Assembly (NCBI RefSeq): GCF_018069895.1
Contig: NZ_JAGQDH010000009.1
Location: 62,001 to 126,000, forward strand
DNA length: 64,000 nucleotides
Reading direction: 5' to 3'
Source of the DNA: Roseovarius autotrophicus
GTDB lineage: Bacteria; Pseudomonadota; Alphaproteobacteria; Rhodobacterales; Rhodobacteraceae
Shown here in pieces: positions 8,681 through 18,171 of the stretch. The notes under the pieces are model-generated. The model was not told the DNA's origin. It ran no database searches and saw only the letters and a program-made list of their open reading frames with translations. The position numbers were made by a program, and so were the translations under genes. The stretch's first letter is position 1. Each line of letters begins with the position of its first letter.

Positions 8681-9556
8681 TCAGAACCACTGGCCGGGTT
8701 CGATCAGCCCCAGATCCAGCAATTGTCGTGAGTGCCATTCGAACGGCACGGAGTTGTGCCATTTGAAGCTGCGGATGTCGAAGGTCGAGCCTGGGTTGCG
8801 CTTGAGCGCCTTGGCCGTGCGGAACGAGACCAGCGCCGCCGTCAGGTTGTTGTGCCAGGGACAGGCATAGGTGTTGTATTCCTCGTCCGAGAATGTGTGA
8901 TCCTCGCGCAGGCGTAACCCCGATCTGGCGCGGAAGAGCGCGATGCGGTCGATTTTGCGCCGGGTCGCGGGGATATGTTCCTCATAGCGCCAGCGCAGCC
9001 CGCCGTAGAAGTCTAGCTGCCGCTCCTTGGGGCGGTTTGGGTTGTCGGGATCGGGGCGGCCAAGCGCGTAATAGCCGGAACGGTCCAGATGCGCCTCTTC
9101 CAGACAGACCGCATCGCGGTGGCGGTCGAGATCGGGTGCGTAGAGGTCGATCACATAGCTGAGCATCGCGTTGCGGCGTTCTTCGGTGTGAAAGGCCAGC
9201 AACTCGCCTACGGTGCGCGTTTCGCAGAACGGGTAGAACAGGTATTCGGCGTTGTAGCAGTAATACAGCCAGAGACCGGGCGCTTTCTCGATCACCGCGT
9301 TGACAGCGTCGGTCAGATCGTCGCTGGCGGCAAGATCGTGGCGGATGCGAACGAGACGCGGGTCGGCGGCTACATCATCGGCCACGCCAAAGGTGTCGGG
9401 CGCGAAAAACAGGACCGCCTTGAACCCAAGGTCGAGATGATGGCGCAGGGTCGAGTCGAGTTCCGTCTCGTCCTCGGCAAAGATCAACGCCACCGGCCCG
9501 CTGGCCAGCGCCTTGCCCGGTTGTGCGAGAAACGCCTTGAGTGTCGATGCCGTCAT
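8681..9556 (-). CDS. putative glycosyltransferase family 2-like protein
   Basis: A 291-residue soluble protein beginning MTASTLKAFLAQPGKALASG. The first 120 residues look like a nucleotide-sugar binding fold (VALIFAEDETELDSTLRHHLDLGFKAVLFF, a DE-rich strand pattern seen in GT2 proteins that track a single hand-over residue), followed by a region with many aromatic and acidic residues (LYYCYNAEYLFYPFCETR, then RWRYEEHIP). Proteins of this shape are annotated as glycosyltransferases in Rhodobacterales. The frame stays open far upstream on the minus strand, but that part is the shadow of miaB. Function is inference. Confidence 0.6.
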   Translation of the reverse strand: MTASTLKAFLAQPGKALASGPVALIFAEDETELDSTLRHHLDLGFKAVLFFAPDTFGVADDVAADPRLVRIRHDLAASDDLTDAVNAVIEKAPGLWLYYCYNAEYLFYPFCETRTVGELLAFHTEERRNAMLSYVIDLYAPDLDRHRDAVCLEEAHLDRSGYYALGRPDPDNPNRPKERQLDFYGGLRWRYEEHIPATRRKIDRIALFRARSGLRLREDHTFSDEEYNTYACPWHNNLTAALVSFRTAKALKRNPGSTFDIRSFKWHNSVPFEWHSRQLLDLGLIEPGQWF

Positions 9557-9667
9557 TTTTCTGTCCTGCCCGATTTTCCGCAGAATCGGCAAAACCGCCG
9601 GGCATTGCAAGAGGGGGCGGCCCTGATGTAGGAACGCGGCTTGAATCCTCAGGCAGGAGGCGGGTGC

Positions 9668-10993
9668 ATGGTCGCTCCGAAAAAGCTCTTTATCAAGACC
9701 TATGGCTGTCAGATGAACGTCTATGACAGCGAGCGCATGGCCGAGGCCATGGGCGGCGCGGGCTATGTCGAGACTGACCGGCCCGAGGACGCTGACATGA
9801 TCCTGCTCAACACCTGCCATATCCGCGAGAAGGCCGCCGAAAAGGTCTATTCCGAACTGGGCCGGTTTCGTGGGCTGAAGGAGGCAAAGCCCGACCTCAA
9901 GATCGGGGTGGCGGGTTGCGTGGCGCAGGCCGAGGGCGAGGAGATCATGCGTCGCCAGCCTCTTGTCGATCTGGTGGTGGGCCCGCAGAGCTATCACCGC
10001 CTGCCGCAGATGGAGGCGCGGGTGCGCGAGGGCGGAAGGGCGCTCGACACCGATTTTCCGCTGGAGGACAAGTTCGACACGCTGCGCCACCGCCCCAAGG
10101 CGCGGCGCGGGCCGACCGCGTTTCTGACCGTGCAGGAGGGGTGTGACAAGTTCTGCGCCTTCTGCGTGGTGCCCTATACGCGCGGGGCCGAGGTGAGCCG
10201 TCCGGCGGCGCGGGTGCTGGAGGAGGCGCGCGATCTGGTGGAACGCGGCGTGCGCGAGATCACGCTTCTGGGGCAGAACGTCAACGCCTATCACGGGACC
10301 GGAGAGGGGGGCGATTGGTCATTGGCGCGGCTCATCTGGGCCTTGAATGACATCGACGGGCTGGAGCGTATCCGGTTCACGACCTCGCATCCAAACGACA
10401 TGAGCGATGATCTGATCGCGGCGCATGGCGAGTGTGCCAGGCTCATGCCCTATCTGCACCTGCCGGTGCAGTCCGGTTCCGATCGCATCCTCAAGCGGAT
10501 GAACCGCAAGCACACCGCCGAGGGCTATCTGCGGCTGATCGAGCGCATCCGCGCGGCGCGGCCCGATATCCTGATCTCGGGGGATTTCATCGTGGGCTTT
10601 CCCGAAGAGACCGAGGCCGATTTTCAGGCTACGCTCGATCTCATCGAGGCGGTTGGCTATGGGCAGGCGTTTTCCTTCAAGTATTCCACCCGCCCAGGAA
10701 CCCCGGCGGCGGAACGCCCGCAGGTCGATGACGCGGTGAAATCCGAGCGGCTCCAGCGGCTGCAAGACCTCATCACCCGCCAGCAGCGGGCGGTGCAGGA
10801 TGCCATGGTCGGGCGCACCGTCGGGGTGCTGTTCGAAAAACCGGGCCGCCTGCCGGGGCAGATGGTGGGCAAATCCGACCACCTGCACGCGGTTCATGTG
10901 GCCGGCAGCGGCCTGAACGTGGGCGATCTCGCAAGGGTTGAGATTGTCGATAGCGGGCCGAACTCGCTCGCCGGGCGCGTTCTGGCTTCCTGA
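9668..10993 (+). CDS. miaB: tRNA-2-methylthio-N6-dimethylallyladenosine synthase
   Basis: A 441-residue radical-SAM methylthiotransferase that adds the 2-methylthio group to i6A37 of tRNA. The N-terminal domain has GCQMN (Cys 14), NTCHIR (Cys 50) and GCVAQAEG cysteines for the auxiliary cluster; the radical-SAM motif is CDKFCAFC followed by VPYTRG; a C-terminal TRAM domain ends the protein. Start chosen at [15 protein letters not shown] with GGAGG just upstream. In many proteobacteria phoH follows directly; here two envelope genes intervene. Confidence 0.95.
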   Translation: MVAPKKLFIKTYGCQMNVYDSERMAEAMGGAGYVETDRPEDADMILLNTCHIREKAAEKVYSELGRFRGLKEAKPDLKIGVAGCVAQAEGEEIMRRQPLVDLVVGPQSYHRLPQMEARVREGGRALDTDFPLEDKFDTLRHRPKARRGPTAFLTVQEGCDKFCAFCVVPYTRGAEVSRPAARVLEEARDLVERGVREITLLGQNVNAYHGTGEGGDWSLARLIWALNDIDGLERIRFTTSHPNDMSDDLIAAHGECARLMPYLHLPVQSGSDRILKRMNRKHTAEGYLRLIERIRAARPDILISGDFIVGFPEETEADFQATLDLIEAVGYGQAFSFKYSTRPGTPAAERPQVDDAVKSERLQRLQDLITRQQRAVQDAMVGRTVGVLFEKPGRLPGQMVGKSDHLHAVHVAGSGLNVGDLARVEIVDSGPNSLAGRVLAS

Positions 10994-11075
10994 CTGCGGA
11001 AACTCTGGCGAAACAGGGGCGATATTGCGGCGCCGTTGGGATTGTTTCCGGCAGGGCCACAATATCTGGTAGAAT

Positions 11076-11107
11076 TTGCTTAACATGGACCACAAGTCTG
11101 CTAGACT
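11076..11107 (+). promoter_or_regulatory. candidate promoter before the OmpA-family gene
   Basis: TTGCTT at 11076 and a TAGACT-like -10 at 11102-11107 lie in the 160-bp gap after miaB. The spacing (20 bp) is longer than ideal, so this is a weak prediction, but a separate promoter for the OmpA/lipoprotein pair is expected. Confidence 0.3.
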
Positions 11108-11173
11108 TTCGCCACATTCTGAACAACGCAATACTGGCGCCGGTAAACCGGCCAGATGTGGGGGACGAGGGAA

Positions 11174-11752
11174 GTGGTTGCGATCAGGTCGGACATTCTG
11201 AACAGGGTCGCCGGTGCAGCGGTGATCGGGGCACTTGCGCTTTCGGTCGCGGCGGGTGCGGCCAAGGCGCAAGCGGGACAGCGCACGGTGGTCGGAGAGC
11301 GTTACATTCCCACGATCTGGATCGATCCGGACGGCTGCGAGCATTGGGTGATGGATGACGGTGCCGAGGGTTACATGAGTCCTCACCTGACAAGGGACGG
11401 CCGTCCGGTCTGCCGCGACCTGAACCTGTGCGGCACAGTCCAGACCGATCAGCTGTTTGCCACTGACAGCGCCCGTATCAGCCCCGCCGCACAACAGCGC
11501 CTGCGCGAATTCTTCCAGAATGCCAACGCGGTGTCCTATACCATCGTCGGCCATACGGACAGCCGCGCCTCGGATGAATACAACATGCGCCTCTCGTTGC
11601 GTCGCGCGAATGCCGTGGCCAAGGTCGCGCGAAACGCGGGCGCACGCATCTCGGACGTGCGCGGCTATGGCGAGCGGATGCCCAAGGCATCGAACGCCAC
11701 CGCAGACGGCATGGCTCAGAACCGCCGTGTCGAAATCATGTGCTGGCGCTGA
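11174..11752 (+). CDS. OmpA-family outer envelope protein with DDG-EGY module
   Basis: About 192 residues: signal peptide (hydrophobic stretch VAGAAVIGALALSVAAGAA, cleavage near AKAQA), a 33-residue module at about 48-80, then an OmpA/MotB peptidoglycan-binding domain (IVGHTDSRASDEYNMRLS ... NRRVEI). The OmpA domain anchors the protein non-covalently to peptidoglycan. The module, with IW, DP, GC, HW, DDG, EGY, SP and PVC as key residues, recurs at the same residue position in the next gene. I chose GTG 11174, which gives a normal signal peptide; ATG 11156 would add six residues. Confidence 0.8.
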   Translation: MVAIRSDILNRVAGAAVIGALALSVAAGAAKAQAGQRTVVGERYIPTIWIDPDGCEHWVMDDGAEGYMSPHLTRDGRPVCRDLNLCGTVQTDQLFATDSARISPAAQQRLREFFQNANAVSYTIVGHTDSRASDEYNMRLSLRRANAVAKVARNAGARISDVRGYGERMPKASNATADGMAQNRRVEIMCWR

Positions 11753-11763
11753 GGGTCTTTGTC

Positions 11764-12075
11764 ATGAGCATTGTCAAAATCGTTCTCGCCCTTCCCGTTG
11801 TCGGGCTGCTTGCGGCCTGCACAGGTGGGCATGGCAGCGTCGGTCCCGACAAGACCCGTGACCGGGGAACCGACGCCAAGCATCTCAGCCAGTTGCAGGC
11901 CGGAATCTGGGTCGATCCCAATGGATGTGACCACTGGATCATCGACGATGGTCTGGAAGGGTATCTTTCGCCGCGTCTTGACCGCTATGGCAAGCCGGTC
12001 TGCTCCGGGATCGCGCCGCCCACCGTGGCTACCGGACCGTTCAAGAAGGGCAGCCGCATTCCCGATTTGCTCTGA
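11764..12075 (+). CDS. small lipoprotein sharing the OmpA neighbour's module
   Basis: A 103-residue predicted lipoprotein. The signal peptide MSIVKIVLALPVVGLLAAC ends in a lipobox (LAAC, Cys 19). Residues 48-80 repeat the module of the upstream OmpA-family protein without gaps, with 22 of 33 positions identical by my count. There is no OmpA domain. It lies 11 bp after the upstream gene and is followed by a strong terminator, so the pair is a two-gene unit. The function of the module is unknown; two conserved cysteines bracket it and could form a disulfide. Confidence 0.8.
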   Translation: MSIVKIVLALPVVGLLAACTGGHGSVGPDKTRDRGTDAKHLSQLQAGIWVDPNGCDHWIIDDGLEGYLSPRLDRYGKPVCSGIAPPTVATGPFKKGSRIPDLL

Positions 12076-12101
12076 TTGCGGCACAAGGCAGGATGCAGGA
12101 C

Positions 12102-12130
12102 CGGGGCGCAGGCGCGCCCCGTTTCTTTTT
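12102..12130 (+). terminator. rho-independent terminator
   Basis: A perfect 8-bp GC stem (CGGGGCGC / GCGCCCCG) with an AGGC loop is followed by TTTCTTTTT. It closes the OmpA/lipoprotein unit and isolates it from phoH. Confidence 0.9.
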
Positions 12131-12202
12131 CCCCTCCCGCACTTGCACGGGGCGGCGCATCTTGGCACTGTGGACTCGGACCTTTGAAACTGGGAGACTT
12201 GT

Positions 12203-13207
12203 TTGGGAACCAGCGCACCGCCCCCCGCCCCCGACAGGACCGCGATGCATCAGGCCGCGGTTGAATTCCCCGATAACAAGCTTTTGATAGACCTCTGCGG
12301 CGAGTATGACCGCCACCTTGCCGAGATCGAGCGGGTTCTCGCCGTGCAGATCGTGCGGCGGGGCAATCAACTGGCCGTTCTTGGCGAGGAAGATGCGGTG
12401 CAGGCTGCAGCGGCGGTTCTGCACGCGCTCTATGCGCGGCTTGAATCAGGCAAGGCGGTGGAATTTGCCGATGTGGACCGCGAATTGCGCATGGGGTCCG
12501 ACGATGACGCGGGCGGCCTCGACGGCGATCAACTCGAGATGTTCAAGGGCGGCGCCGTCGAAATCCGCACCCGCAAGAAACTGGTAGAGCCGCGAACCGA
12601 CGCGCAGAAATCCTATGTCAAATCGCTCTTCGCGCATGAGCTTGCCTTTGGCATCGGGCCTGCGGGCACCGGCAAGACCTATCTTGCCGTGGCGGTCGGC
12701 GTGAACATGTTCGTCGAGGGCCATGTGGACCGGATCATCCTGTCGCGCCCCGCCGTGGAGGCGGGTGAGAAGCTGGGCTACCTGCCCGGCGACATGAAGG
12801 AGAAGGTCGATCCTTACATGCAGCCGCTTTATGACGCGCTTGGCGATTTCCTGCCCGGCAAGCAGGTGCAGAAGCTCATCGAGGAAAAGCGCATCGAGAT
12901 CGCACCCTTGGCCTTCATGCGCGGGCGCACGCTGTCGAATGCCTTTGTCGTGCTTGACGAGGCGCAGAACGCGACTTCGATGCAGATGAAGATGTTCCTC
13001 ACCCGTCTCGGCGAGGGCTCGCGCATGGTCATCACCGGCGACCGCACCCAGATCGACCTGCCACGCGGCGTGCCCTCGGGGCTGGCGGATGCCGAGCGGC
13101 TTTTGACCGCGATACCGCAAATCAGCTTCAACTATTTCACGGCGAAGGACGTGGTGCGCCACCCGCTTGTGGCAGCGATCATCGAGGCCTACGAGGCGGA
13201 CGGCTAG
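12203..13207 (+). CDS. phoH: PhoH-like ATPase
   Basis: A 334-residue PhoH family protein, a P-loop ATPase linked to RNA metabolism. After an N-terminal KH-like region (LAVQIVRRGNQLAVLG) come Walker A GPAGTGKT and Walker B VVLDEAQNAT, then MVITGDRTQIDLP. I chose TTG 12203 because GGGAG lies six bases upstream; ATG 12245, giving MHQAAVEFPDNKLLIDLC, is the alternative. It heads phoH-ybeY-corC-lnt, a conserved RNA-processing and lipoprotein cluster. Confidence 0.9.
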   Translation: MGTSAPPPAPDRTAMHQAAVEFPDNKLLIDLCGEYDRHLAEIERVLAVQIVRRGNQLAVLGEEDAVQAAAAVLHALYARLESGKAVEFADVDRELRMGSDDDAGGLDGDQLEMFKGGAVEIRTRKKLVEPRTDAQKSYVKSLFAHELAFGIGPAGTGKTYLAVAVGVNMFVEGHVDRIILSRPAVEAGEKLGYLPGDMKEKVDPYMQPLYDALGDFLPGKQVQKLIEEKRIEIAPLAFMRGRTLSNAFVVLDEAQNATSMQMKMFLTRLGEGSRMVITGDRTQIDLPRGVPSGLADAERLLTAIPQISFNYFTAKDVVRHPLVAAIIEAYEADG

Positions 13208-13210
13208 GCC

Positions 13211-13699
13211 ATGCCCGTCGAGGTGATGATCGAGGACGACCGCTGGGGGGTAGTGGGGATCGCGGCGCTGGCGGACCGCGCGGCTGATGTGACGCTTGCG
13301 CATCTGGGGCTGGCGTCAGCGGCGTGGGAAATCAGCCTTCTGGCCTGCGACGACGCCCGCATCGCCACCTTGAACGCCGATTTCCGAGGCAAGCCCACGC
13401 CGACCAATGTTCTCAGCTGGCCCGCCGAGGATCTCTCTCCCGATATGCCGGGCGATATGCCCCTGCCGCCGGAACCGGACGAGGACGGCTTTCTGGGCGA
13501 CATTGCCATAGCTTACGACATCTGCGCCCGCGAGGCGGCGGAGGCGGGCCGTCCGCTGGCCGATCATGTCACGCATCTGACCGTTCATGCGGTGTTGCAT
13601 CTTCTGGGCTATGATCACATCCGTGACCCGGATGCCACGCTGATGGAGGCGACCGAGGTAGCGATACTTGGCAAACTGGGGGTTCCTGACCCATATTAG
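13211..13699 (+). CDS. ybeY: endoribonuclease YbeY, 16S rRNA maturation
   Basis: A 162-residue zinc-dependent RNase that acts in 16S rRNA 3'-end maturation and ribosome quality control. The metal site is the HAVLHLLGYDH motif near the C-terminus, preceded by the family loop GKPTPTNVLSWPAED. It starts 3 bp after the phoH stop. Length is typical of the family. Confidence 0.95.
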   Translation: MPVEVMIEDDRWGVVGIAALADRAADVTLAHLGLASAAWEISLLACDDARIATLNADFRGKPTPTNVLSWPAEDLSPDMPGDMPLPPEPDEDGFLGDIAIAYDICAREAAEAGRPLADHVTHLTVHAVLHLLGYDHIRDPDATLMEATEVAILGKLGVPDPY

Positions 13700-13738
13700 A
13701 CGGGATGGGGCAGGACCCCGCCACCAGAGAAGAGACGG

Positions 13739-14626
13739 ATGGGCGAAAGTATAGACGGATCTCCTAGCGCAGCGCGTCGCGCGCAGCCTGACGAGATGGC
13801 CGAAAGCGAGGAGACAGGCGGGTTTTTCCGCCGTGTTCTGGGCATATTCAACCCGCAGGACGAAACCGAGGAAACCGTCGCCGCGGCTTCACTGGCAGGG
13901 GGAGCCGTGCCGGGCATGGGCAACCTGCACAACATGGCGGTCGAGGATGTGGCGATTCCCAAGGCCGAGATCGTCGCCGTGCCGGTCGATATAGGGATCG
14001 ACGACCTGGTGCAGGTGTTCCGCGAGAGTGGCATGACGCGCCTGCCGGTCTATGAGGGCACGCTCGACACGCCGCTTGGCATGGTCCATCTCAAGGATTT
14101 CGCGCTCAGGCACGGGTTCAATGGCAAGGGCACGCCGTTCGCGCTTCGGCGGATGCTGCGCCAGGTGCTTTATGTGCCGCCATCGATGCCCATCGGCGTG
14201 CTGTTGCAGAAGATGCAGGCCGAGCGGCGGCATATGGCGCTTGTCATCGACGAATATGGCGGGGTGGACGGGCTTGTGACCATTGAGGATCTCATCGAAC
14301 AGGTGGTGGGCCAGATCGAGGACGAGCACGATACCGAGGATGACGCGCTCTGGACCGAAGAGGCACCGGGCTGCTATGTCGCGCTCGCCAAGACCCCGCT
14401 CGACATGTTCGAGGCCGAGATCGGCCTGTCGCTGACCGAGGCCGAAGAGGTGGACGAGGAAGAGATCGACACGCTTGGGGGGCTGGTATTCATGCTTTTG
14501 GGTCGGGTGCCGGTGCGCGGCGAGGTGATCGAGCATCCTGCCGGGCCGGTTATCGAGGTTCTGGAGGCCGATCCCCGACGCATCAAACGGGTGCGGGTGC
14601 GGCTCAGGACGCCTGAGAATGGCTGA
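13739..14626 (+). CDS. corC: CBS-domain CorC/YbeX-type protein
   Basis: A 295-residue cytosolic protein with two CBS domains (about residues 75-200, including [22 protein letters not shown] and [17 protein letters not shown]) and a C-terminal transporter-associated CorC_HlyC domain. It lacks the DUF21 membrane domain of larger hemolysin-like proteins, matching the short form found between ybeY and lnt and tied to Mg/Co homeostasis and ribosome maturation. Its last codons overlap lnt by 8 bp. Confidence 0.9.
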   Translation: MGESIDGSPSAARRAQPDEMAESEETGGFFRRVLGIFNPQDETEETVAAASLAGGAVPGMGNLHNMAVEDVAIPKAEIVAVPVDIGIDDLVQVFRESGMTRLPVYEGTLDTPLGMVHLKDFALRHGFNGKGTPFALRRMLRQVLYVPPSMPIGVLLQKMQAERRHMALVIDEYGGVDGLVTIEDLIEQVVGQIEDEHDTEDDALWTEEAPGCYVALAKTPLDMFEAEIGLSLTEAEEVDEEEIDTLGGLVFMLLGRVPVRGEVIEHPAGPVIEVLEADPRRIKRVRVRLRTPENG

Positions 14627-16121
14627 GGTGGCGCTGACGCGGCTGGCGGATCTGTGGTGGGGCTGGCGGGCCGTGATGCTTCTGGGGATCGGGGCCGTGG
14701 CTGCGCTCGGGCAGGCGCCCTGGGGGCTGTGGCCGCTCACGATCCTCGGACTGGCCCTGTTTTACGGGCTTTATCTTCAAGTAACGGGTTGGCGTGCGGC
14801 GGCGTTCGTTGGCTGGTTGGTGGGGACTGGGCACTTTCTGCTGGCCTTTCACTGGATCACCGAGCCGTTCATGGTCGATGCCGCGCGTCACGGCTGGATG
14901 GCGCCGTTCGCGCTTCTGGGGCTGGCGGCGGGCATGGCGCTTTACTGGGGGGCGGGGCTGGCGCTGGCGCGGGTCATGGGCGGCGGCGCGATGGCGTTCG
15001 TGGCGTGGCTGGGACTGGCCGAGATTGCGCGTGGCTGGCTCTTTACCGGGTTTCCCTGGGCACAGGCGGGCCATGCGCTGATCGACACGCCGCTTCTGCA
15101 CTGGGCGTCCTATCTTGGCGCGCCGGGTCTGCTCACGCTCATTCTCGCGGCGGCGGTGGCGCTGTGGCATATGGTGGCGGGGGCGCAGGGGCGCGGTGCG
15201 CTGGCGCTTGCCGGAATGGCCGCGCTCTGGCCGCTTGGCGTGGCGCTGACCCCCGAGGCGGGGCCGGAGGCAGGCGCCCCGGTTATCCGCCTTGTCCAGC
15301 CGAATGCGCCGCAGCACGAGAAATGGAAGCCGGAGCGGGCCCGGGCCTTCCTTGATCGGCAGCGCGCCTTTACGGCCGCGGATGAGGTGCCCGATCTGGT
15401 GGTGTGGCCGGAGACCGCAGTGCCTGTCTGGCTTAACCATGCGGGCGAAACGCTCGAGGCTGTGGCGGCTTCGGCGCGCGGCGCGCCGGTTGTGCTGGGC
15501 ATCCAAAGGTTCGAGGGGCGGCGAATCTACAACTCGCTTGCGGTCGTAGAGCGGGGGGGGGTGGTGAACGAAGTCTATGACAAGCACCACCTGGTGCCTT
15601 TTGGTGAATTCATGCCTTTTGGGGATTTTCTCGCTAAAATAGGCATTTACGGCCTCGCCTCGAACGAGGGGCAGGGTTATTCCGCCGGGAGCGGGGCGCA
15701 GTTGATCGACCTCGGGCCGCTTGGCCGGGCGCTGCCGCTGATCTGTTACGAAAGCGTTTTTGCGCGCGATCTGCGGGCGGCGCCGGGGCGGGCGGACATG
15801 ATCCTGCTCATCACCAACGATGCCTGGTTTGGCCAGATTTCCGGTCCGTATCAACACCTTGCACAAGCCAGTTTGCGTAGCGCAGAGATGGGCCTGCCGA
15901 TGATCCGGGTGGCCAATACCGGCGTTTCGGCGATGATTGACGCGACCGGCCGCATAACCGAGGCCATCCCTTTGGGCGACGCGGGCTGGCGCGATGCGGT
16001 TCTTCCGCGGGCCTTGCCGGAGACGGTTTATGCCCGTTTCGGGGACGCGCCGATGCTGGCGCTTTACGCGCTGCTGCTGGCCTTGTCGCTTTGGCGCAAC
16101 AGCGCGCGCGGCCACAGATAG
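14619..16121 (+). CDS. lnt: apolipoprotein N-acyltransferase
   Basis: A 500-residue inner-membrane enzyme that adds the third acyl chain to lipoproteins. About six hydrophobic segments occupy residues 15-210, followed by a periplasmic nitrilase domain with the catalytic triad: Glu in VWPETAVP, Lys in YDKHHLVPFGEF and Cys in LICYESVF. It overlaps corC by 8 bp. A lipoprotein-processing enzyme is relevant to the several lipoproteins in this window. Confidence 0.95.
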   Translation: MAEVALTRLADLWWGWRAVMLLGIGAVAALGQAPWGLWPLTILGLALFYGLYLQVTGWRAAAFVGWLVGTGHFLLAFHWITEPFMVDAARHGWMAPFALLGLAAGMALYWGAGLALARVMGGGAMAFVAWLGLAEIARGWLFTGFPWAQAGHALIDTPLLHWASYLGAPGLLTLILAAAVALWHMVAGAQGRGALALAGMAALWPLGVALTPEAGPEAGAPVIRLVQPNAPQHEKWKPERARAFLDRQRAFTAADEVPDLVVWPETAVPVWLNHAGETLEAVAASARGAPVVLGIQRFEGRRIYNSLAVVERGGVVNEVYDKHHLVPFGEFMPFGDFLAKIGIYGLASNEGQGYSAGSGAQLIDLGPLGRALPLICYESVFARDLRAAPGRADMILLITNDAWFGQISGPYQHLAQASLRSAEMGLPMIRVANTGVSAMIDATGRITEAIPLGDAGWRDAVLPRALPETVYARFGDAPMLALYALLLALSLWRNSARGHR

Positions 16122-16124
16122 CGA

Positions 16125-16153
16125 TTGACGTCGGCCGTTGGCGGGCGTAACGG
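16125..16153 (+). promoter_or_regulatory. metK promoter
   Basis: TTGACG at 16125-16130, a 17-bp spacer and TAACGG at 16148-16153 form a plausible sigma-70 type promoter. Transcription would begin near 16160, just before the riboswitch, which is the expected arrangement for a riboswitch at the very 5' end of the mRNA. Confidence 0.6.
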
Positions 16154-16162
16154 TCTGGAATC

Positions 16163-16207
16163 CCGTCACAACGGCTTCCTGGCGTGGCGGATGTATCCAA
16201 TGGAGCA
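16163..16207 (+). promoter_or_regulatory. SAM/SAH riboswitch upstream of metK
   Basis: The core ACAACGGCUUCCUGGCGUG and the downstream AAUGGAGCA match, from memory, the SAM/SAH class described from Rhodobacterales metK leaders. A 7-bp stem pairs CCGUCAC (16163-16169) with GUGGCGG (16184-16190). The loop UUCC (16176-16179) can pair with GGAG at 16202-16205 to form a pseudoknot that buries the metK ribosome-binding site eight bases before the ATG. Ligand binding would therefore block translation initiation. Confidence 0.9.
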
Positions 16208-16212
16208 TTTTC

Positions 16213-17379
16213 ATGGCACGACAGAACTACCTCTTCACCTCTGAATCCGTATCGGAGGGGCATCCGGACAAGGTGTGCGACCGGATTTCGGATTCCATCC
16301 TCGACGCGTTCCTGCGGGAAGAGGCCCATGCGCGTGTAGCGTGCGAGACGTTTGCGACCACCAATTGTGTTGTGGTGGGCGGAGAGGTGGGTCTATCAGA
16401 CGAGTCGCGCCTGTCGGAATTCATGGGCCGGATCGACGGGATCGTGCGCGACTGTGTGCGCGATATCGGTTATGAGCAAGAGAAATTTCACTGGAATACC
16501 TTGCAGTTACATAACATGCTTCATCCACAGTCGGCGCATATCGCGCAAGGGGTGGATCGTGACGGGGCGGGCGATCAGGGGATCATGTTCGGTTATGCGG
16601 TCGATGAGACGCCCGAGCTTATGCCCGCGCCGATCCTCTATGCGCACGCCATCCTGAAGCGGCTGGCAGAGGCAAGAAAATCAGGTACGGAAAAGACCTT
16701 GGGCCCCGATGCCAAATCGCAGCTGACGCTGCGCTACGAGGGCGGCAAGCCGGTCGAGGCGACGCAAATCGTGCTTTCGACGCAGCATACCGACGAGGCG
16801 CAGACCAGTGACGATATCCGTGCAATCGTCGAGCCGTATATTCGGGAAGTTCTTCCGAAAGAGTGGCTTACAGAGCATACTGAATGGCATGTGAATCCCA
16901 CGGGCACCTTCGTGATCGGCGGGCCGGATGGCGATGCGGGGCTGACGGGGCGCAAGATCATCGTCGATACCTATGGCGGCGCGGCCCCGCATGGTGGCGG
17001 GGCATTCTCGGGAAAAGACCCGACGAAGGTAGACAGATCAGCGGCTTATGCGGCGCGCTACCTTGCCAAGAACGTGGTGGCGGCGGGGCTGGCAAAGCGG
17101 TGCACCTTGCAGGTGAGCTATGCGATCGGCGTGGCCAAGCCGCTTTCGATCTATGTCGATACCCACGGCACCGGGCAGGTGGATGAAGCCGCTATCGAAA
17201 AAGCGGTGGCCGAATGCATGGACCTGACGCCGCGTGGCATCCGCGAGCATCTGGACCTCAACAAGCCGATCTATGCGCGCACGGCGGCCTATGGCCATTT
17301 CGGGCGCGCACCGGAGGCCGATGGCGGGTTCTCCTGGGAACGGACAGACCTTGTTGATGCTTTGAAAAAAGCCGTTTGA
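16213..17379 (+). CDS. metK: S-adenosylmethionine synthetase
   Basis: A 388-residue enzyme that makes SAM from methionine and ATP. It has [21 protein letters not shown] at the N-terminus, the ATP motif [12 protein letters not shown] and the P-loop-like [16 protein letters not shown]. The ATG at MARQNYLF follows the riboswitch; the open frame upstream runs through the riboswitch and is not coding. Slightly more A/T-rich codon use than its neighbours in places (for example around 16490-16520). Confidence 0.97.
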   Translation: MARQNYLFTSESVSEGHPDKVCDRISDSILDAFLREEAHARVACETFATTNCVVVGGEVGLSDESRLSEFMGRIDGIVRDCVRDIGYEQEKFHWNTLQLHNMLHPQSAHIAQGVDRDGAGDQGIMFGYAVDETPELMPAPILYAHAILKRLAEARKSGTEKTLGPDAKSQLTLRYEGGKPVEATQIVLSTQHTDEAQTSDDIRAIVEPYIREVLPKEWLTEHTEWHVNPTGTFVIGGPDGDAGLTGRKIIVDTYGGAAPHGGGAFSGKDPTKVDRSAAYAARYLAKNVVAAGLAKRCTLQVSYAIGVAKPLSIYVDTHGTGQVDEAAIEKAVAECMDLTPRGIREHLDLNKPIYARTAAYGHFGRAPEADGGFSWERTDLVDALKKAV

Positions 17380-17422
17380 TCAAAGGAATGGCGCGCGATC
17401 TTCGTGCGTCAATCAACCTGAT

Positions 17423-18136
17423 ATGAGTGCTCGGAAACACCCGACTGGCGCGCCATGGCGCAATTTTCACGGACGGTTCAAGGGGAAAACCCTCAAGCCG
17501 AGCCAGGAGGCGTGGCTGGACGAGGACCTTGGCCCGCTCTCGCCCGGAGCGGTTGACTGGGACGTGAATCCAGCCCGCAATCCAATTGATCTGAAAGAGT
17601 ATTTCGGAGATCGGGAAATCTGGTTGGAGATCGGTTTTGGCGGTGGCGAGCATATGGTGCATCAGGCGGTGACGAACCCGGAGATTGGGATCATCGGCTG
17701 TGAGCCTTACATCAACGGTGTCGCGATGCTTTTGGGCAAGATCCGGGCCTCAGGTGCACAGAATATTGCGGTTTATCCCGGCGATGTCCGCAACATGTTC
17801 GATGTGTTGCCTGATGGGTCGATCTCGCGCGCGTTTCTGCTCTACCCCGATCCCTGGCCGAAAAGGCGCCATCACAAGCGGCGCTTTGTCACCGAGGGTC
17901 ATTTAACTCCGCTTGCCAAGTCCATGAAAAAAGGTGGTATTTTCAGGATCGCAACGGATATTCCCGATTATGTGCGCCAAAGTCTTGAAGAGGTGCCGCG
18001 CCACGGGTTCGAGTGGCTGGCCGCGGGGCCGTCCGACTGGCGCGAGCCTTGGGGGGACTGGATCCCGACACGATACGAGCAGAAGGCGCTGCGCGAAGGC
18101 CGCGTGCCGCATTACCTGACCTTTCGGCGCGTGTGA
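17423..18136 (+). CDS. trmB: tRNA (guanine-N7-)-methyltransferase
   Basis: A 237-residue SAM-dependent methyltransferase for m7G46 in tRNA. The SAM loop is LEIGFGGGEHM, with the family motifs GCEPYINGV and YPDPWPKRRHHKRRFV. It lies 43 bp after metK, probably in the same transcript, so its expression may also follow SAM levels. C-terminal YEQKALREGRVPHYLTF is typical of the family. Confidence 0.95.
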   Translation: MSARKHPTGAPWRNFHGRFKGKTLKPSQEAWLDEDLGPLSPGAVDWDVNPARNPIDLKEYFGDREIWLEIGFGGGEHMVHQAVTNPEIGIIGCEPYINGVAMLLGKIRASGAQNIAVYPGDVRNMFDVLPDGSISRAFLLYPDPWPKRRHHKRRFVTEGHLTPLAKSMKKGGIFRIATDIPDYVRQSLEEVPRHGFEWLAAGPSDWREPWGDWIPTRYEQKALREGRVPHYLTFRRV

Positions 18137-18171
18137 CCGACCGGTGGGTTTCGGCGGAATGGGGCGGGTAA

